Assembly: GCA_038277395.1 (NCBI GenBank)
Contig: CM076193.1
Span: 179,608,601 to 179,672,600 of the forward strand
Origin: Dryocosmus kuriphilus
Lineage: Eukaryota; Arthropoda; Insecta; Hymenoptera; Cynipidae
DNA length: 64,000 bases
Reading direction: 5' to 3'
In this document: positions 1 to 12,879 of the stretch, in pieces
How the letters are laid out: each line of letters starts with the position of its first letter
How positions within the stretch are numbered: position 1 is the first letter of the stretch
Position numbers and translations under genes: made by a program
Notes under the pieces: model-generated
The model's input: the letters and a program-made list of their open reading frames with translations, nothing else
What the model was told of the DNA's origin: nothing
The model's database searches: none

Positions 1-1146
1 TGATTTAGGGTGAACATAACCTAACATTACCTCAAATGCCAAACTGACACCAACGATTTTTATTAAAAAACAAGCAAACGATGCAGTCATTCGGTATTAT
101 ATAGTTTAAAGTATTTCAAGTGCGTCAACAATAATATGTTTTTATCTTGGTGGCGTAGCTTGTTTAAAAGTCCCTTTCAATAAATTTGAAAATGTTATAC
201 AATCCTTTTCTTTTATTAAAATGAAATATTTTTCACTCTTCCCCACAGAAAAGGATAATCAATTGGAATGAATATTCTTTGTTATTCAAATCATTTTTTT
301 TAATTTTGATAATAAATTATTTATTGTAATATTTTCAACTATCATAATAACTAAAGAGCTCAATTCCATTATTATAATTTACTAAAATATAATAATAACT
401 AAATAATAAACAAATACTTAATTACTAATTATTAATAAGAAAGCAGAAATTTCTTATTATTATTTTAATATTTAATTGCAACAATTTCGAAGGAATTCAA
501 TTATTAATTTTTTACTATAGTCTTTAGTACTACACTTTTCTCTAATTGAATAATTAGTACACGCAGAAAAAATTTTTAGAATCTACACAAAAAATCTGTA
601 GATCATACAGATTTAATCTTTTAGAATAGAGCCAGCAGATTCGTTCTGTGGATTCTACAAAAAAAACCTTTGTAGACAAATCCTTCGAATCTTTATACAA
701 AATCTGGAAATTCGAAAGATACAATCTGTAAATTCTCCAGACAAAATATGTAAAGTAGATGCTACAAATATTTTTATATTGCTTGAATTAAATCTGTTAG
801 TTCTACAAATATAATTTCTATATTCCACAGATAAAGTTGTAAATTCTACAAATAAAATATGCAAATTCTGTAAATGAAATTTGTATATTTTTTTATATTA
901 AATCTATTTATTCTTCAAATGAAATTACTTAATTCATGAAGCTCTATATGAAGTATAAGGAAAAATCGAAATATTTCATTTAAAACACTCATTACAAACC
1001 TCTTCCTTAACAATAATAGTAATATAATTATAATTAATAATTATATTAACTAATAAGGAAAAATTTTATTTATGTAAAAAAGATGAATTAAATTTTTTTT
1101 TGTATCGGGATTAATTAAAAATATTTGTAAAAATCAAAAGTTTTCG
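1..1146. repeat. AT-rich background repeat, copy 1, left part
   Basis: No gene is visible. The stretch is AT-rich. Positions 164-470 match 40906-41017 plus 44278-44400, and 580-1146 match 46020-46480, so this is one of two diverged copies of a dispersed background sequence. Positions 560-915 contain degenerate short repeats built around TCTACAAATA and AATCTGTAAATTC. Short open frames here are low-complexity and not believable as genes. Confidence 0.75.
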
Positions 1147-1155
1147 AAATTAATG
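1147..1155. repeat. 9-bp target-site duplication, left copy
   Basis: AAATTAATG lies directly outside the left terminal repeat of the 22.9-kb insertion. The same nine bases lie directly outside its right end at 24052-24060. Confidence 0.85.
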
Positions 1156-1650
1156 AGGTCCGTGTCACTACCCCCCCCCCCCCCCCCCCCACAATCTAAA
1201 CTGGACATTTACCCATATGGATTCAAATGCGCTCCAAATGCACCCAAATGCATCAACAATTAAACTTTTTGCACCACAAAACCAAGGGAGTTATTGGGGG
1301 GTTACGGGGGGGCACGCTACCCCTTTCCCTCCCCCATCTTAAAAAATAACATTTTTAATTATGCCATTTTGAATTAGTCCAAATGCGCTCAAATGCACCA
1401 ACAATAAAAAGTTTTGCACCCCTACGATGACCGAGTTACAAGAGCTGAAAGGGTGGGGGTGCTAGTGAAATTTTCGTCAATAATAAAATTTTTAAGAAAA
1501 CTCGATGATCGACTTTTTAGTTTCAAATGCGCTGTTATGCATCTCCAACTAAAAATTTTTCGCAAGAAAATTGTGCCAGTTAATAATTTTTGCGTCAAAT
1601 GGTGAGGGGGCTGGTGTCACGCTGGGTTTAAATTCTTTCTGTTGATATGA
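1156..1650 (+). repeat. Left terminal inverted repeat of giant element
   Basis: The reverse complement of 23540-24051 aligns here. Shared landmarks are the 15-bp end, the C-tract, CCCATATGGATTCAAATGCG near 1212, and AAATGCACC motifs. This is the outermost and best aligned part of the long arms. Confidence 0.8.
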
Positions 1651-1918
1651 AAATTAATTATCTCGACATAAATCTATTTGAATTCAAATTCGCTCAAATG
1701 CGCCACCAGAAGATTTCAAGTATATTTATAATTGCGTCAGATATCGACACATTAACCCTCATCGAAGTGGTGACTAAACACAAACTTTAATTTTTCAAAA
1801 TTGCATAAAGTAAGATCGAAAACGGTTATTTAGACTAAGTTTCAAATGCGCTCAAATGCACTTGTTAAAAAAAAATTCCTAATGCCATAAAACACCGGGT
1901 TCTGCATTCACATCCGGT

Positions 1919-2040
<122 letters not shown>

Positions 2041-2657
2041 TGACACGATATTATATCTCCGAATATAATGAACATAATGAAACTGTTGTAACGTATTTTC
2101 AAAATGCTTCAAATGCGCTCAAATTCCCCAATAAGAGTTTTCAGATACATGTGAAAATGTTCAGATATTAACAAAACGTTACTTCCCAAAGTGGTGACCT
2201 AAGATAAATTAATTTTTTTTTAAATTAAATGAAATTGTGTCACAAGACGCTATTCGCACCGTTTTCAAATGCGCTCAAATGCACTTGCTAAAAAAAATTC
2301 CTAATGCCATACAACACCGAATTTTGCATGCACATCCGGAGGGGAGGGGTGGCTAGTGACACGGTGTCTATATCTCCCATTCTAGTTGACTCTAAAATAT
2401 TGTGGTTGCGTGCTTTCATTGGAATTCAAATGCGCTCAAATTCACCACCAAGAAAACTAATGCCGCTCAATTACACGACCTTATTATACCGATTGGACTT
2501 CCACCCTGGGACAGATGACAGCTTTCACGCTACTGGTGCTCATATCAACATTTCGGAATAAAACTCGCACCATTCTCACCGGTTACAAATGCGTTCACAT
2601 GCACTTGTTTTAAAAAAACCCTAATACCCTACAACACCGGGCTTTGCATGCAGATAT

Positions 2658-2713
<56 letters not shown>
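2658..2713 (+). repeat. Poly-G tract, 56 bases
   Basis: An uninterrupted G run lies between GCAGATAT and TAGTGACACGG, in the next monomer of the left array. A third tract of 15 G is at 3020-3034. Confidence 0.9.
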
Positions 2714-2714
<1 letters not shown>

Positions 2715-3520
2715 AGTGACACGGTGACTATATCTCCCATTCTAGTTGACTCTAAAATATTGTGGTTGCGTGCTTTCATTGGAATTCAAATGCGCTCAAA
2801 TTCACCACCAAAAAAACGAATGCCGCTCAATTACACGACCTTATTATACCGATTGGACTTCCACCCTGGGACAGATGACAGCTTTCACGCTACTGGTGCT
2901 CATATCAACATTTCGGAATAAAACTCGCACCATTCTCACCGGTTACAAATGCGTTCACATGCACTTGTTTTAAAAAAAAACCCTAATACCCTACAACACC
3001 GGGCTTTGCATGCAGATATGGGGGGGGGGGGGGGTAGTGACACGGTGACTATATCTCCCATTCTAGTTGACTCTAAAATATTGTGTTTGCGTGCTTTCAT
3101 TGGAATTCAAATGCGCTCAAATGCACCACCAAGAAAATTAATGCCGCTCAATTACACGACCCTTATTACCACGATTGGACTTCCGCCCTGGGACAGGTGA
3201 CAGCTTTCGGGCTACTGGTGGTCATATCAACATCTCGGAATGGCACTTACACCATTCGCACCTGCTTCAAATGCGTTCACATGCACTTATTTTAAAAAAA
3301 TCTTAATACCCTACAACACCGGATTTTGCATGCAGATCTGTGGGGGGTGGGTATAGTGACACGGTGTCTATATCTCCCATTCTATTTCACTCGAAAATAT
3401 TGTGCTTGCGTGCTTCCATTGCAATTCAAATGCGCTCAAAAGCGCCACCAAGAAAATTAATTTAGCTCTATTACATGATCTTATAACCCTGATTTGACTT
3501 CCTGCCTAGGATACGCAGCC

Positions 3521-4740
3521 CGACATGCAATATTGCATGCCCGGCTGCCACATACCAGGCGCATGCTTGAAAACGTTTTTTTAACTTCTACCGCTGAAAA
3601 ATAATATTTTTGCATTTACATCGTCATTTTCTACTTTCAATTTTAACATAGAATTACAGTTACAAAATTTTAAGTATTTGTTTCATTGCATTTACTAATT
3701 ACTAGCAGACCCGTCGCAGTTTCGCTCGCGGAAGAGCCCTAGGAAGAGCGGAGAGCTACCCCATACCTATCCACACTCCAATCCCCACCTTCCCCCCTCA
3801 GTCACACAGATATTTAAAATACTAAAAAAATTGTTAAACCATGATACCATAATAGGCAATTGCGTTTCTTAATTGCATCAACAAGATTGATAACGGTTAC
3901 TCTTCGTCCATTTCTTAATCGTTCTCAATTGTTCTCAATCGGCGCAAAGTGGAAAAAACTGAACCGTTTTTGGTCAAAAATCACCTGAGTTTTTGAGTGG
4001 ATTTGGATTTTTTTTCAAATGCGCTCAAGTGCACTTGTGAAAAAAACATCCTAATTCCATACAACACCGGATTTTGCATGCATATCCGGGGTGAGGGGGC
4101 TAGTGGCACGGTGTCTACATCTCCCATTCTAGTTGAATTGAAAATATTGTGCTTGCGTGCTTCCATCGCAATTCAAATTCGCTCAAATGCACCCCCAAGA
4201 AAATTAATTTAGCTTAATTACACGACCTTGTAAACCCGATTAGACTTCCTGTCTGGGATGCACAGCCCGACATGGAATATTGCATGCCCGGCTACCGCAT
4301 AACAGGTGCATGCTTAAAAATGTTTTTTTTAACTTCAACCTATAAAAAATAAAATTTTTGCATTTACATCGCCATTTTCTAATTTCAATTTTCACATAGA
4401 ATTACAAATACAAAATCTTAAATATTTATTTTATTGCATTTATTAATTACTATCAGATCTGTCGCAACTTCTCTCGCGGATAATTCAAGACATCCGACAT
4501 TCGCTATACTCACCACCTACCACCTCAGTCACACTCATCCCTCTGCTAACCCTTCCCCCTCCAAGGGACGCCCACGGCTTGGATAAAATTTATTACTAAT
4601 TACCCATTTTCGTGATAAAATAAAAAAAAATTGTTATAGCCTGTGTCAACATCGGTTCAGTAGTTTTCAAGTTTACTCCGTACGAACAAACAAACGCGGT
4701 AGTTTTATATATTAGTATAGATATTGTGGGGTTACTTAGA
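3521..4740 (+). repeat. 747-bp tandem duplication, left arm only
   Basis: CGACATG(C/G)AATATTGCATGC recurs at 3521 and 4268, and the flanking monomer end, the GCATTTACATCG block and the GTCGCA-CTCTCGCGGA block repeat with it. The right arm (20065-20640) has a single copy. The second unit ends in a tail at about 4620-4725 (GGTTCAGTAGTTTTC, then ACAAACAAACGCGG and TATATTAGTATAGAT) that resembles tails of insect RTE-type or SINE-type elements; that assignment is weak. Confidence 0.6.
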
Positions 4741-5890
4741 TTACCTTAGGTTTACTTTATGGTTACGCTGTATCGTAGCCATTGCGTTCACGTAGTCCGC
4801 TAGGGTCCTCGTCCAATCACTAGGAAAAGTAATGAACGTGTATTTCAATCAAATTAGAGGATTTAGCCAAGAACAGGCTGACGAAATATGAAACAAATAA
4901 AAATAAATTGTATAAATGACATGAATTTTTGCAAGCTAAATTCAGGTTTTTACACAAAACTTATACTTGTAACGTATATCTTTTGTGTGAGATTTTCTTT
5001 TATTTATTTATTTATTTTATTTTATAAGACTAGGTCGGGAGAGTAAAGAACTGCAAAGATAAGTCGAATACATTTATTGATTCTGATCGTACAGGAGTTC
5101 TCGTCGTCTTATGGACTATAAAAGTGTTGAGCACACACGCACGGCAACAATAGACCGTACAAAATATTCACACGCTAGTTTATAGTAGAAAAATATTCTT
5201 AAGCGATGTAATATTTATCAAACAAAATGTTAGGGATTAATCTTATAATTTACTTCACCCCACACTCGGGTGCCGATCGATTTTTCGCCAATTAACGTCG
5301 ATTCCTTCTATTCTAGAGAGATTATCTCTTTATTTATAAGACCTCTGCTCCTCGCCCGTAAAATATGTTTGTGTTTAATATCAATGGAGGTTGATTCTCA
5401 AATTACTTTTAATTCTCCGTGAAAATTTGAATTTTACCGTCTAGGATTCTAATTCGAAAAGTCTTCCGTTGAAAACGGATCAAAAGATACCCTCCAGAAA
5501 TCTATCTCGATGCGGGGGCACGGGGAACGTCGTGAGCCAACCACCAATAGATTGCGTGAGTCTCTCCTTTGAAGCGGATTGAAAAAGTATTTTTTTTCGT
5601 AATCTATCTCGATGCGGGAGCATGGGGGACGCCGTGAGCCAGCCACCAATAGATTGCGTAAAAATATCAAACGGATGCTCTTTTTTTTTTAGCTTTAGTC
5701 GATGCGGACACAAGGGGGACGCCGTGTGACAGCCACCAGAAAGACTGTATTCTGTAAATTCGCCTTTTGGCTCTTCAAAAGAAAGGAAGAATGATATCTG
5801 AATTAGCTTGTAGAAGCGGACTACGGGAGGACGCACGCAGCCAGCCCATGCACTAAGTCGGTTAGCAATAGGTCGAGTCGAAGCTCGAGA
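4741..5890. other. Unclassified left-arm segment with triplicated minisatellite
   Basis: I recognise no gene. The segment has no clear counterpart in the right arm. Positions 5500-5760 hold three imperfect copies of a roughly 100-bp unit (starts near 5501, 5603 and 5700) containing CGATGCGGG, GGGGGACGCCGTGAGCCAG and CACCAATAGATTGCG. A 118-codon minus-strand frame over it is repetitive and not credible as a gene. Confidence 0.5.
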
Positions 5891-6334
5891 CAGTGTTCAC
5901 AGAACGTGGGATTTTTCTACCCCCACCAGGTTTCCCATGAGAACTCATGCAAACGTTGTGCGTCGGTGAGATATTCCTGCTACAAGCTGTTCGTGTAAAG
6001 CCGAAAATGCACGAATACGCACGATTCAACACTCGCCGATAACAGCCGAGTCGCGTTCGTGACTGATCGGGTTTGCGTCCTTGAAGACTTTGAAAGCATT
6101 TGGAGATACGAGCTGATTTTTCACTTTTAAGAAATTCGGTGTGAGCTTGAGAAGTTGGCTGACGTTACATTTTTATCTCTCTTCTCATTGGTCTAATACC
6201 TGATAATGAAGATAGTGTTGAACAGAAAGGCACCAAATATGAATTTTTCAGACGTAGCAGAAAGACTTTAAATACATGTAATGAAGTCTTGAAATATTTA
6301 ATGATTATGATTTTCAGGTATTGGATATATATAT
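5891..6334 (+). repeat. Left arm of palindrome, middle segment
   Basis: This is the reverse complement of about 17937-18390. Landmarks are TTCACAGAACGTGGGATTTT, CACGAATACGCACGATTC and ATTTTCAGGTATTGGATATA. No coding content is recognised. Confidence 0.8.
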
Positions 6335-7934
6335 TGTAACCCATGTAATTTTGCGTGAGAGCCTGCGAATAGGCAACGAGCGTGACAGTGGGAAAGTATG
6401 CTATGAAGGTGGCCGCACCTAGGGGCATCCTATACCGCGCAGGACGAAAAAGGGGCTCCCACCCACGCAAGTGAAGCGTTCGCGACGGTCGTGGAGAGCA
6501 CCGCGCTTATAAAAGCCATATTTTTTGACAGAAAGCGGAGTGATCAACCAGCCCAGCAAGCGAAAGGTTCTCTCCTCCGAGGAACCAGAAAATAGCCTCC
6601 ACTTGGCATCTTTGTCTCCCGGTAGAATCTCGACATAGTGAAAATTTGGAAATATGAATTTTTCTAAAAGATCTCCAAGAGAGTGAAACGGAGTTGACTC
6701 CCAATTTCAGTCGAGTAGAGATCTATTAGAAAAAAAATAGAGTATACGCGAAGCAAGGCTTAGCTGGTTGATCCGAATTAGAAATAAGTATGTGAGTGCG
6801 AGCGTGGGAAAAGAAAAAGAAAGAAATCAAAATAAAAGTTTAGATTATAAAGCAAACGAGATTATTTAGAAGTAAATAGAGAAAATTTAGATTATAAAGG
6901 AAACAAGTTTATTTAGAATTAAATAGAGAGAAGCGAGGAGTACACCCGCGAGATCGAGTAAAAGGAAAATAAAGACAAAAAGAATAAAAGAAATAATTAA
7001 AATAAAAGAACAAAAGATTGCGTCCCCTTTTCGAACAAAGCTGGGTTTACCCTACACTTTGGTCCACAAAAGGAGTAGCAAGTATAAACTTTGGGTAAAG
7101 AAACAAGCGCGTTATTCCTACTTCGAGCAAGCAGAGGTTCACCTCTCCACTTGGTCCACAAGTAGAAATAAAGCGATACCTCCAGGTGATTATTTTGTGT
7201 CCGTTCGTATAAAATAAAAAGGATTTCGACATCGAGCAAGCAGAGGTTCACCTCTACACTTGGTCAGAAGTAGAAATCCGTGAAATCAATGGTAGATTCA
7301 TCTCCCAAAACCATATTATTAAACACCTCGTTTCTCACTAAAAAATTTCAGCCCGTCGTATGCAGGCAGTAAGAAGCATTAAGCAATGTCATTCATATTA
7401 TATATAAAACAGCAGCAAACCAGATCTTCTGGATAGTGATTTGTGAAAATAGGAAGATAGTGTGCAGTGTATGTGAAAAGAGATATTTCTATAAACATTT
7501 TACGTGTGAAACAAGTGAATTATATCACTTTTCAGGATATTAGAAAATAGAATCCTTCGAATAACCTCATATGTGAATTCAACGTGTAAGCCACATTGGG
7601 GCCAAGCGTCAAAGAACCTAAACGATAAGAAAAGGTAAACAGAAAAGGGTGTATTGAATGATACTGAAAAGTTAAGCGAACTTAATGTATAGTGTGCAGT
7701 GTGGGTCAAAAGCGGCATTTTTATAACTTTATAAACAGAATAGTAGATAAAATAAAATAGGGCTAATATGTAAAGAATTTAGATTAGGGAATCTTGCTCT
7801 TGAATAAATCCATTTTATCGGAATTTAGGGTCTCATTTCTGCTCTCGTGGCGAAACTCCCTCTCTTATACGTAGAACAAGATCAATAATTTTAAGGAAAA
7901 TTGAAATATTACCAATCATTAAAAATTAAGAGTT

Positions 7935-7937
<3 letters not shown>
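6335..7937 (+). mobile_element. Solo LTR of an LTR retrotransposon, 1603 bp
   Basis: The unit begins TGTAAC and ends GTTACA, the TG...CA pattern of a long terminal repeat, and lies between (TA)n flanks, with ATAT at 6331-6334 and 7938-7941 as a possible 4-bp duplication. The mirrored place in the right arm lacks it, which gives independent support for the boundaries. A TATA box is at 6508-6515 and a polyadenylation signal AATAAA at 7803-7808. Direct repeats occur inside, around 6836-6940 and 7120-7270 (GAGCAAGCAGAGGTTCACCT twice). No gag or pol is present. The parent family is unknown; a 4-bp duplication would fit Gypsy. Confidence 0.7.
6508..6515 (+). promoter_or_regulatory. Putative TATA box in solo LTR
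   Basis: TATAAAAG occurs in a GC-richer context about 170 bases from the LTR start. This is where a U3 promoter would be expected. It is inferred from sequence only. Confidence 0.45.
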
Positions 7938-7976
<39 letters not shown>

Positions 7977-9205
7977 TGTAAGAGATTTTGAGGTTATGTT
8001 AATATCTATTACTTTCAAGTCTATTTTTCATTATCTATGTTTTATTTTTCAATTGATTTTAAATATTCTAAAATGATAATAATGATAATTATTTTTAATT
8101 TATTAAATTAATCAACATTTTACTTTATATATTTACCCCTGATAATTAGCGTTCTTTTAATTCAAAAATAATAGTTATATAATAACCAAAAGTTATTTAC
8201 TTGACCTTCCTTAATATATGAGAACTTTTCAAAACCTTTAGTGTCTTAAAATACTTGTATCTTGAACATTACAAAATTTACTTCTTACAATCTTATATTA
8301 ATTGTAAAATATAAATTTAACAAAATTTATTTTATAAAGAAATATTTGATTATTTTAAAAGGACGGTGGTCTGATTTAAAATGGTTTTGGTCTCACAAAG
8401 TTTTACAAATTAAGTTTTTTAATGCAACTTTATCTTTTAAATCTTAGAAAAAACGTGAAATAGATGACAAATATTTTTAAAATAGGTGAAAATGATGAGC
8501 AGGAGGAAACTGAGAACCAATGAGGAATACATTTTATTTATATTAATTTAATTTAGAACGGATTGAGAAAAATCATGAATAATCGATTTATCAAAATTTA
8601 CTCTGTCTACAGGAATTCCTTAAAATTGCAGTGCAAAGATACTTTCGCTTAAAATAGTTAGGTCATGATATTCAAAAGTTTAAATATAAATATACCTACA
8701 GTTGCTCAGTTATAAATTGATAAATTTCAAATATGTGAAATTACAATTTAACAAAGTTTTAATTTCTAATGTTTCCGTTTAAACATTTCAGTCTCCGTTA
8801 CATGTGGTCTACGTTGACGGAAACTCAACGAGGCCGTAGTGTAGTGGGTGGCGTTCTGGCTTCATAAGCGAGGGATTGCTGTATCGAATCCTGCCGGTGA
8901 ACTTTTTTTTTTAATATTTCAAATTTGTTACAAAGGATGTTTATTTTGTAATTAATTGTAATAATTTCTTTTGTGGGAAAAGGGATTCTGGAAAAATCGT
9001 ATAGGAGTAAAATTTTTTTTTTTTTCACATAATATACGATATCTGCAATCTGCATTTCAAATAAATACTATAGTATAAATAATAAATTATTTTATAATCT
9101 AGTTTGGTTTGAAATATTAATTAATTTCAAGCTTATATTTAAAATAAGAGAATGCGAATTTTTTTTAAACGGAAGTCCATGTTTTAAAACAGTGGACAAG
9201 TGATT
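7938..9205 (+). repeat. Left arm of palindrome, inner segment
   Basis: This is the reverse complement of about 12880-14035. It starts with a (TA)n run (7938-7971), then AATTATGTAAGAGATTTTG. A tRNA-like sequence lies at 8829-8902. No protein-coding gene is visible. Confidence 0.85.
8829..8902 (+). ncRNA. tRNA-derived sequence with Pol III boxes (SINE-like)
   Basis: GTAGTGTAGTGG resembles a tRNA A box, and TATCGAATCCTGCC a degenerate B box/T-arm. A run of T after GGTGAAC would end Pol III transcription. The anticodon-loop region reads CTTCATAAG (CAT). The acceptor and anticodon stems pair poorly, so a functional tRNA is unlikely. The mirrored copy at about 13106-13178 (-) has the better B-box form, GGATCGAATC. 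Confidence 0.5.
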
Positions 9206-9521
9206 AAAATTTGGACAAAGTATTTAAAACACCTTACTTTAAAAATGCGACCGAAAATGTCAAAAGCATATATTAAATAAGTTTAAATTTTTGATTTCCC
9301 GGTTTCAATAATAACAATAATATATAAATATAATAATAATAATAAATAATATAATAATTATATTATTAAATAATTATTATTATTTATTATTATTGTTATT
9401 TATTTATTTATTATTTATTATCCTTATTATTATTATTTTTTTATTATTATTATTATTATTATTAATTGTTATATTATAATATATATATATATATAATAAT
9501 ATAATAATAATAATATATATA
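9206..9521. other. AT-rich spacer at palindrome axis, left side
   Basis: This is low-complexity (TAA)n, (ATT)n and (TA)n sequence with no gene. It ends in the TA dinucleotide (9520-9521) that abuts the mariner. Confidence 0.8.
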
Positions 9522-12500
9522 CAGGGTGTCTAAAAAGTCCCGGGACGGTTGGATATTTCCTCAGGTAAAATATTTCCCAAAAAAGTGAAGATCATTCCTG
9601 AAGTAAATTTCAACGAGGAATTCAATGGTAACCTTCATTTTGACCTTGAAGTTGACCTTCATGGCTTTTTGAATGTCAACTTTCTTTTTTTAAATAGAAA
9701 CCCCCTTTTTTTACATCTGCAATCGATAGAGCGGAAAATTCTATGTTTAGATACGTACCTAAGTCATAGGTCAATTGTAACGTTCAAGGTCAGTTAGAGG
9801 TTATTTGAAATTAACAAAGTTTTTCAAGAGGTCAGTGCAATTCCTAAAAGTAAATTTCAACGAGGAATTCAATGGTGATCTTCATTTTGACCTTGAAGTG
9901 TAACTTCATGGCTTTTTGAAGGTCAACTTTGTTTTTTTAAATGGAAACCCCCTTTTTTTACATCTGCAATCGATAGAGCGGAAAATTCTACGTTCAGGTA
10001 CGTACCCAAGTCATATGTCAAATGTAACGTTCAAGGTCAGTTGGAGGTTATTTGAAATTAACATAGTTTTCCAAGAGATCAGTGCAATTCCTGAAGTAAA
10101 GTTCAACAAGGAATTCAATGGTGACCTTCCTTTTGACCTTGATGTTGACTTTCATGGCTTTTTGAAGGTCAACTTTGTTTTTTTTTAAATGAAAACCCCC
10201 TTTTCTTACATCTGCAATCGATAGAACGGAAAATTCTACGTTCAGATACGTACCCAAGTCATAGGTCAATTGTAACGTTCAAGGTCAGTTAGAGTTCATT
10301 TGAAATTAACAAAGTTTTCCAAGAGGTCAGTGCAATTCCTGAAGTAAATTTCAACGATAAATTCATTGGAGAGGTCTGTATTGATCTTGGTTACAGCGTT
10401 TTGAATATTGTAAAATCATAAGGAAATTTTTTATTAAAAGTTCCAGGTGTTCTGGTGAGAGTTCTGTTCCTCGCCAAAGAGTTATACAGTCCTATACCGT
10501 TTTTTCGATACCTAAGTCAATACCTAAGGCGATACCATATGTCCTACACCGTTTTTCCATACGAATATTACGAATCGAAACTAAATTTACGTATTACGAG
10601 TACATACTTACTATCTTTCGCTAAAAGATTATTATGGCGCAAGCTAGACTTTCGGGACGAGAGAGGGTATCTGTAATAATGATGCGTGGTTGGGGAGATC
10701 GAGTTCGATCTTATGATCAAGTTCGTCTGCTTTTTAGTCGCACTTTTCGTAATGAAGAAGGGTTAAATCCTGTCTCAAAATCAACAATTGAAAGAACTGT
10801 AAGGCGCTTTATGAATCATGGATCTATCAAGGACCTTCAGAGAACTGGTCGGCCAAAATCTGCAGGATCTGAGGAGATGCAGATGGACATAGCCCAAGCA
10901 TTTGTTGAAAACCCACACCTTAGTTTACGTTGAGCTAGTGATGAGCGTGACTTTGCTCCTGAGACAGTGCCAAATATTTTAAAAAGCATTAATTTCCATC
11001 CTTACAAAGTTCATCTGGTACAAGAGCTCAATGAAGACGATCCTGATCGTCGGGTTTAATTTTGTGAAATTATGATGGACAGAATTGATAGAGATCCTGT
11101 TTTCTTGTACAGTACAGTATTTTCAGATGAAGCTGCTTTCACTTTAAAAGGTGAAGTTAACAAGCAAAATTGTAGATATTGGTCCGACACAAATCCTGAT
11201 TGGATGTTGGAGAGTCACACACAATATCCACAAAAGATTAATGTTTGGGCCGGTATCTTGAATGATACATTGATAGGACCTTTCTTCATCGATGGTAATC
11301 TCAATGCCCGTGCATATGAAGAGCTTCTCAGAAGCCAAATTGTACCAAGAATAAGAGAGATTACAGGCGATAATTTTCAAAATATTTGGTTCCAGCAGGA
11401 CGGAGCAGCGGCTCATTACGGTAGGGAGGTTCGAGCATATTTGGATACTAAGTTCCCTCAAAGGTGGATTGGAAGAAGGGGTGAAATCGAGTGGCCTGCT
11501 AGATCTCCTGATCTGACGCCTCTTGACTATTTTCTTTGGGGTTATTTAAAGAGCAAAGTATACTCAACGCAACCCCAAAGCTTAGAAGAATTGCAGAATT
11601 GGATTCTGCAACAGACTGCTTTCATTGATAGGGATATAATTCGTAATGTTGTAACTCATTTTTACAATCGCATAGCTTTTTGTCAAGAAGCTCAAGGTTT
11701 TCAGTTCGAACATCTTCACTGAAACGTGAGAGGCAAGGGGACTCACGCTAATCAAGCACCCCAAAGGGAACAGAATTTACTGCGTCCACGTCGTTGTTCT
11801 TGGGTAAAGCTAAACGTAAACGTAAACTGCTTGGAAAAAACCTTGGAAAAACCTTGAAGATCATCACTAAGATCAATACAGAGCTCGCCAATGAATTTCT
11901 CGTTGAAATTTACTTCAGGAATTACACTGACCTCTTGGAAAGCTTTGTTAATTTCAAATAACCTCTAACTGACCTTGAACGTTACAATTGACTTACGACT
12001 TGGGTATGTACCTGAACGTAGAATTTTCCGCTCTATCGACTACAGATGTAAAAAAAGGGGGTTTCCATTCAAAAAAAACAAAGTTGACCTTCAAAAACCC
12101 ATGAAGGTCAACTTCTAGGTCAAAATGAAGGTCACCATTGAATTCCTCGTTGAAATATACTTCAGGAATTGCACTGACCTCTTGGAAAACTTTTTTAATT
12201 TCAAATAACCTCTGACTGACGTTGAACGTTACAATTGACCTATGACTTGGGTACGTACCTGAACGTAGAGTTTTCCGCTCTATCGATTGCAGATGTGAAA
12301 AAAGGGGTTTCCATTTAAAAAAAACAAAGTTGACCTTCAAAAAGCCACGAAGATCAACTTCAAGGTCAAAATGAAGATCACCATTGAATTCCTCGTTGAA
12401 ATTTACTTCAGGAATTGCACTGACCTCTTGGAAAACTTTGTTAATTTCAAATAACCTCTAACTGACGTTGAACGTTACAATTGACCTATGACTTGGGTAC

Positions 12501-12732
12501 ATACCTGAACGTAGAATTTTCCGCTCTATCGATTGCAGATGCGAAAAAAGGGGTTTCCATTTAAAAAAACAAAGTTGACCTTCAAAAAGCCATGAAGGTC
12601 AACTTCAAGGTCAAAATGAAGATCACCATTGAATTCCTCGTTGAAATTCACTTCAGGAATGACCTTCACTTTTTTGGAAAATATCTTACCTGAGGAAATA
12701 TCCGACCGTCCCGGGACTTTTTAGGCACCCTG
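9522..12732 (+). mobile_element. mariner/Tc1-superfamily element with ~870-bp TIRs
   Basis: Both ends read CAGGGTG(T/C)CTAAAAAGTC and are flanked by TA (9520-9521 and 12733-12734), the mariner/Tc1 target duplication. The inverted repeats run 9522-10392 and 11866-12732. Each consists of about three copies of a 247-bp subrepeat marked by TGAAGTAAATTTCAACGAGG (left near 9599, 9848, 10091 and 10340; mirrored at the right near 11890, 12137, 12383 and 12630). The transposase reading frame lies between them and carries two stops, so this copy is inactive. A diverged relative with the same ends is at 33783-39990. Confidence 0.9.
10634..11725 (+). pseudogene. mariner/Tc1-type transposase, two in-frame stops
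   Basis: A single reading frame from ATG 10634 to the stop after codon 363 encodes a cut-and-paste transposase, broken by TGA at 10931-10933 and TAA at 11057-11059. The N-terminal ~100 residues form a helix-turn-helix region of the DUF4817 type (ERVSVIMMRGWGD near residue 9), which would bind the terminal repeats. The catalytic domain shows VFSDEAAF (first Asp), WFQQDGAAAH (second Asp) and WPARSPDLTPLDYFLWG (third Asp), with about 36 residues between the second and third. Length and motif order match an intact transposase. Both stops are one C-to-T change away from Arg and Gln codons. It sits centrally between the element's inverted repeats. Confidence 0.9.
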
Positions 12733-12744
12733 TATAATAGTTTC

Positions 12745-12865
12745 CCAGTTTCATCTGCAACTTTTTTACTGGAAGTTTTCTGTTGCATAAAATTCGCTTG
12801 ATAAACGAAGCGCTCGAATAAGGTTGAACTTCATGATTTTTGCATTGTCTAAGAAAAATTCACAA
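12745..12865 (-). repeat. Fragment of the DUF7869-element terminal repeat
   Basis: This 120-bp stretch resembles 32212-32340, part of the right TIR of the element at 28738-32682. Shared landmarks are AACGAAGCGCT, AATTCGCT, ACTGGAAGTTT and TTCATGATTTTT. It lies in the spacer at the palindrome axis between the mariner and the right arm. Confidence 0.55.
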
Positions 12866-12879
12866 CTTCCATGTTTTTG

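Noticed and set aside
2304..3295. Recurrent 65-85-codon frames in the left array
   Set aside because: They recur because the monomers are alike; phase changes between monomers and G-tract lengths vary freely.
5480..5836. 118-codon minus-strand frame with repeated GGWLTASP-like segments
   Set aside because: It reflects the triplicated 100-bp unit and has no recognisable domain or homologous partner in the window.
8829..8902. Functional tRNA gene
   Set aside because: The acceptor and anticodon stems pair poorly, and the B box is degenerate.
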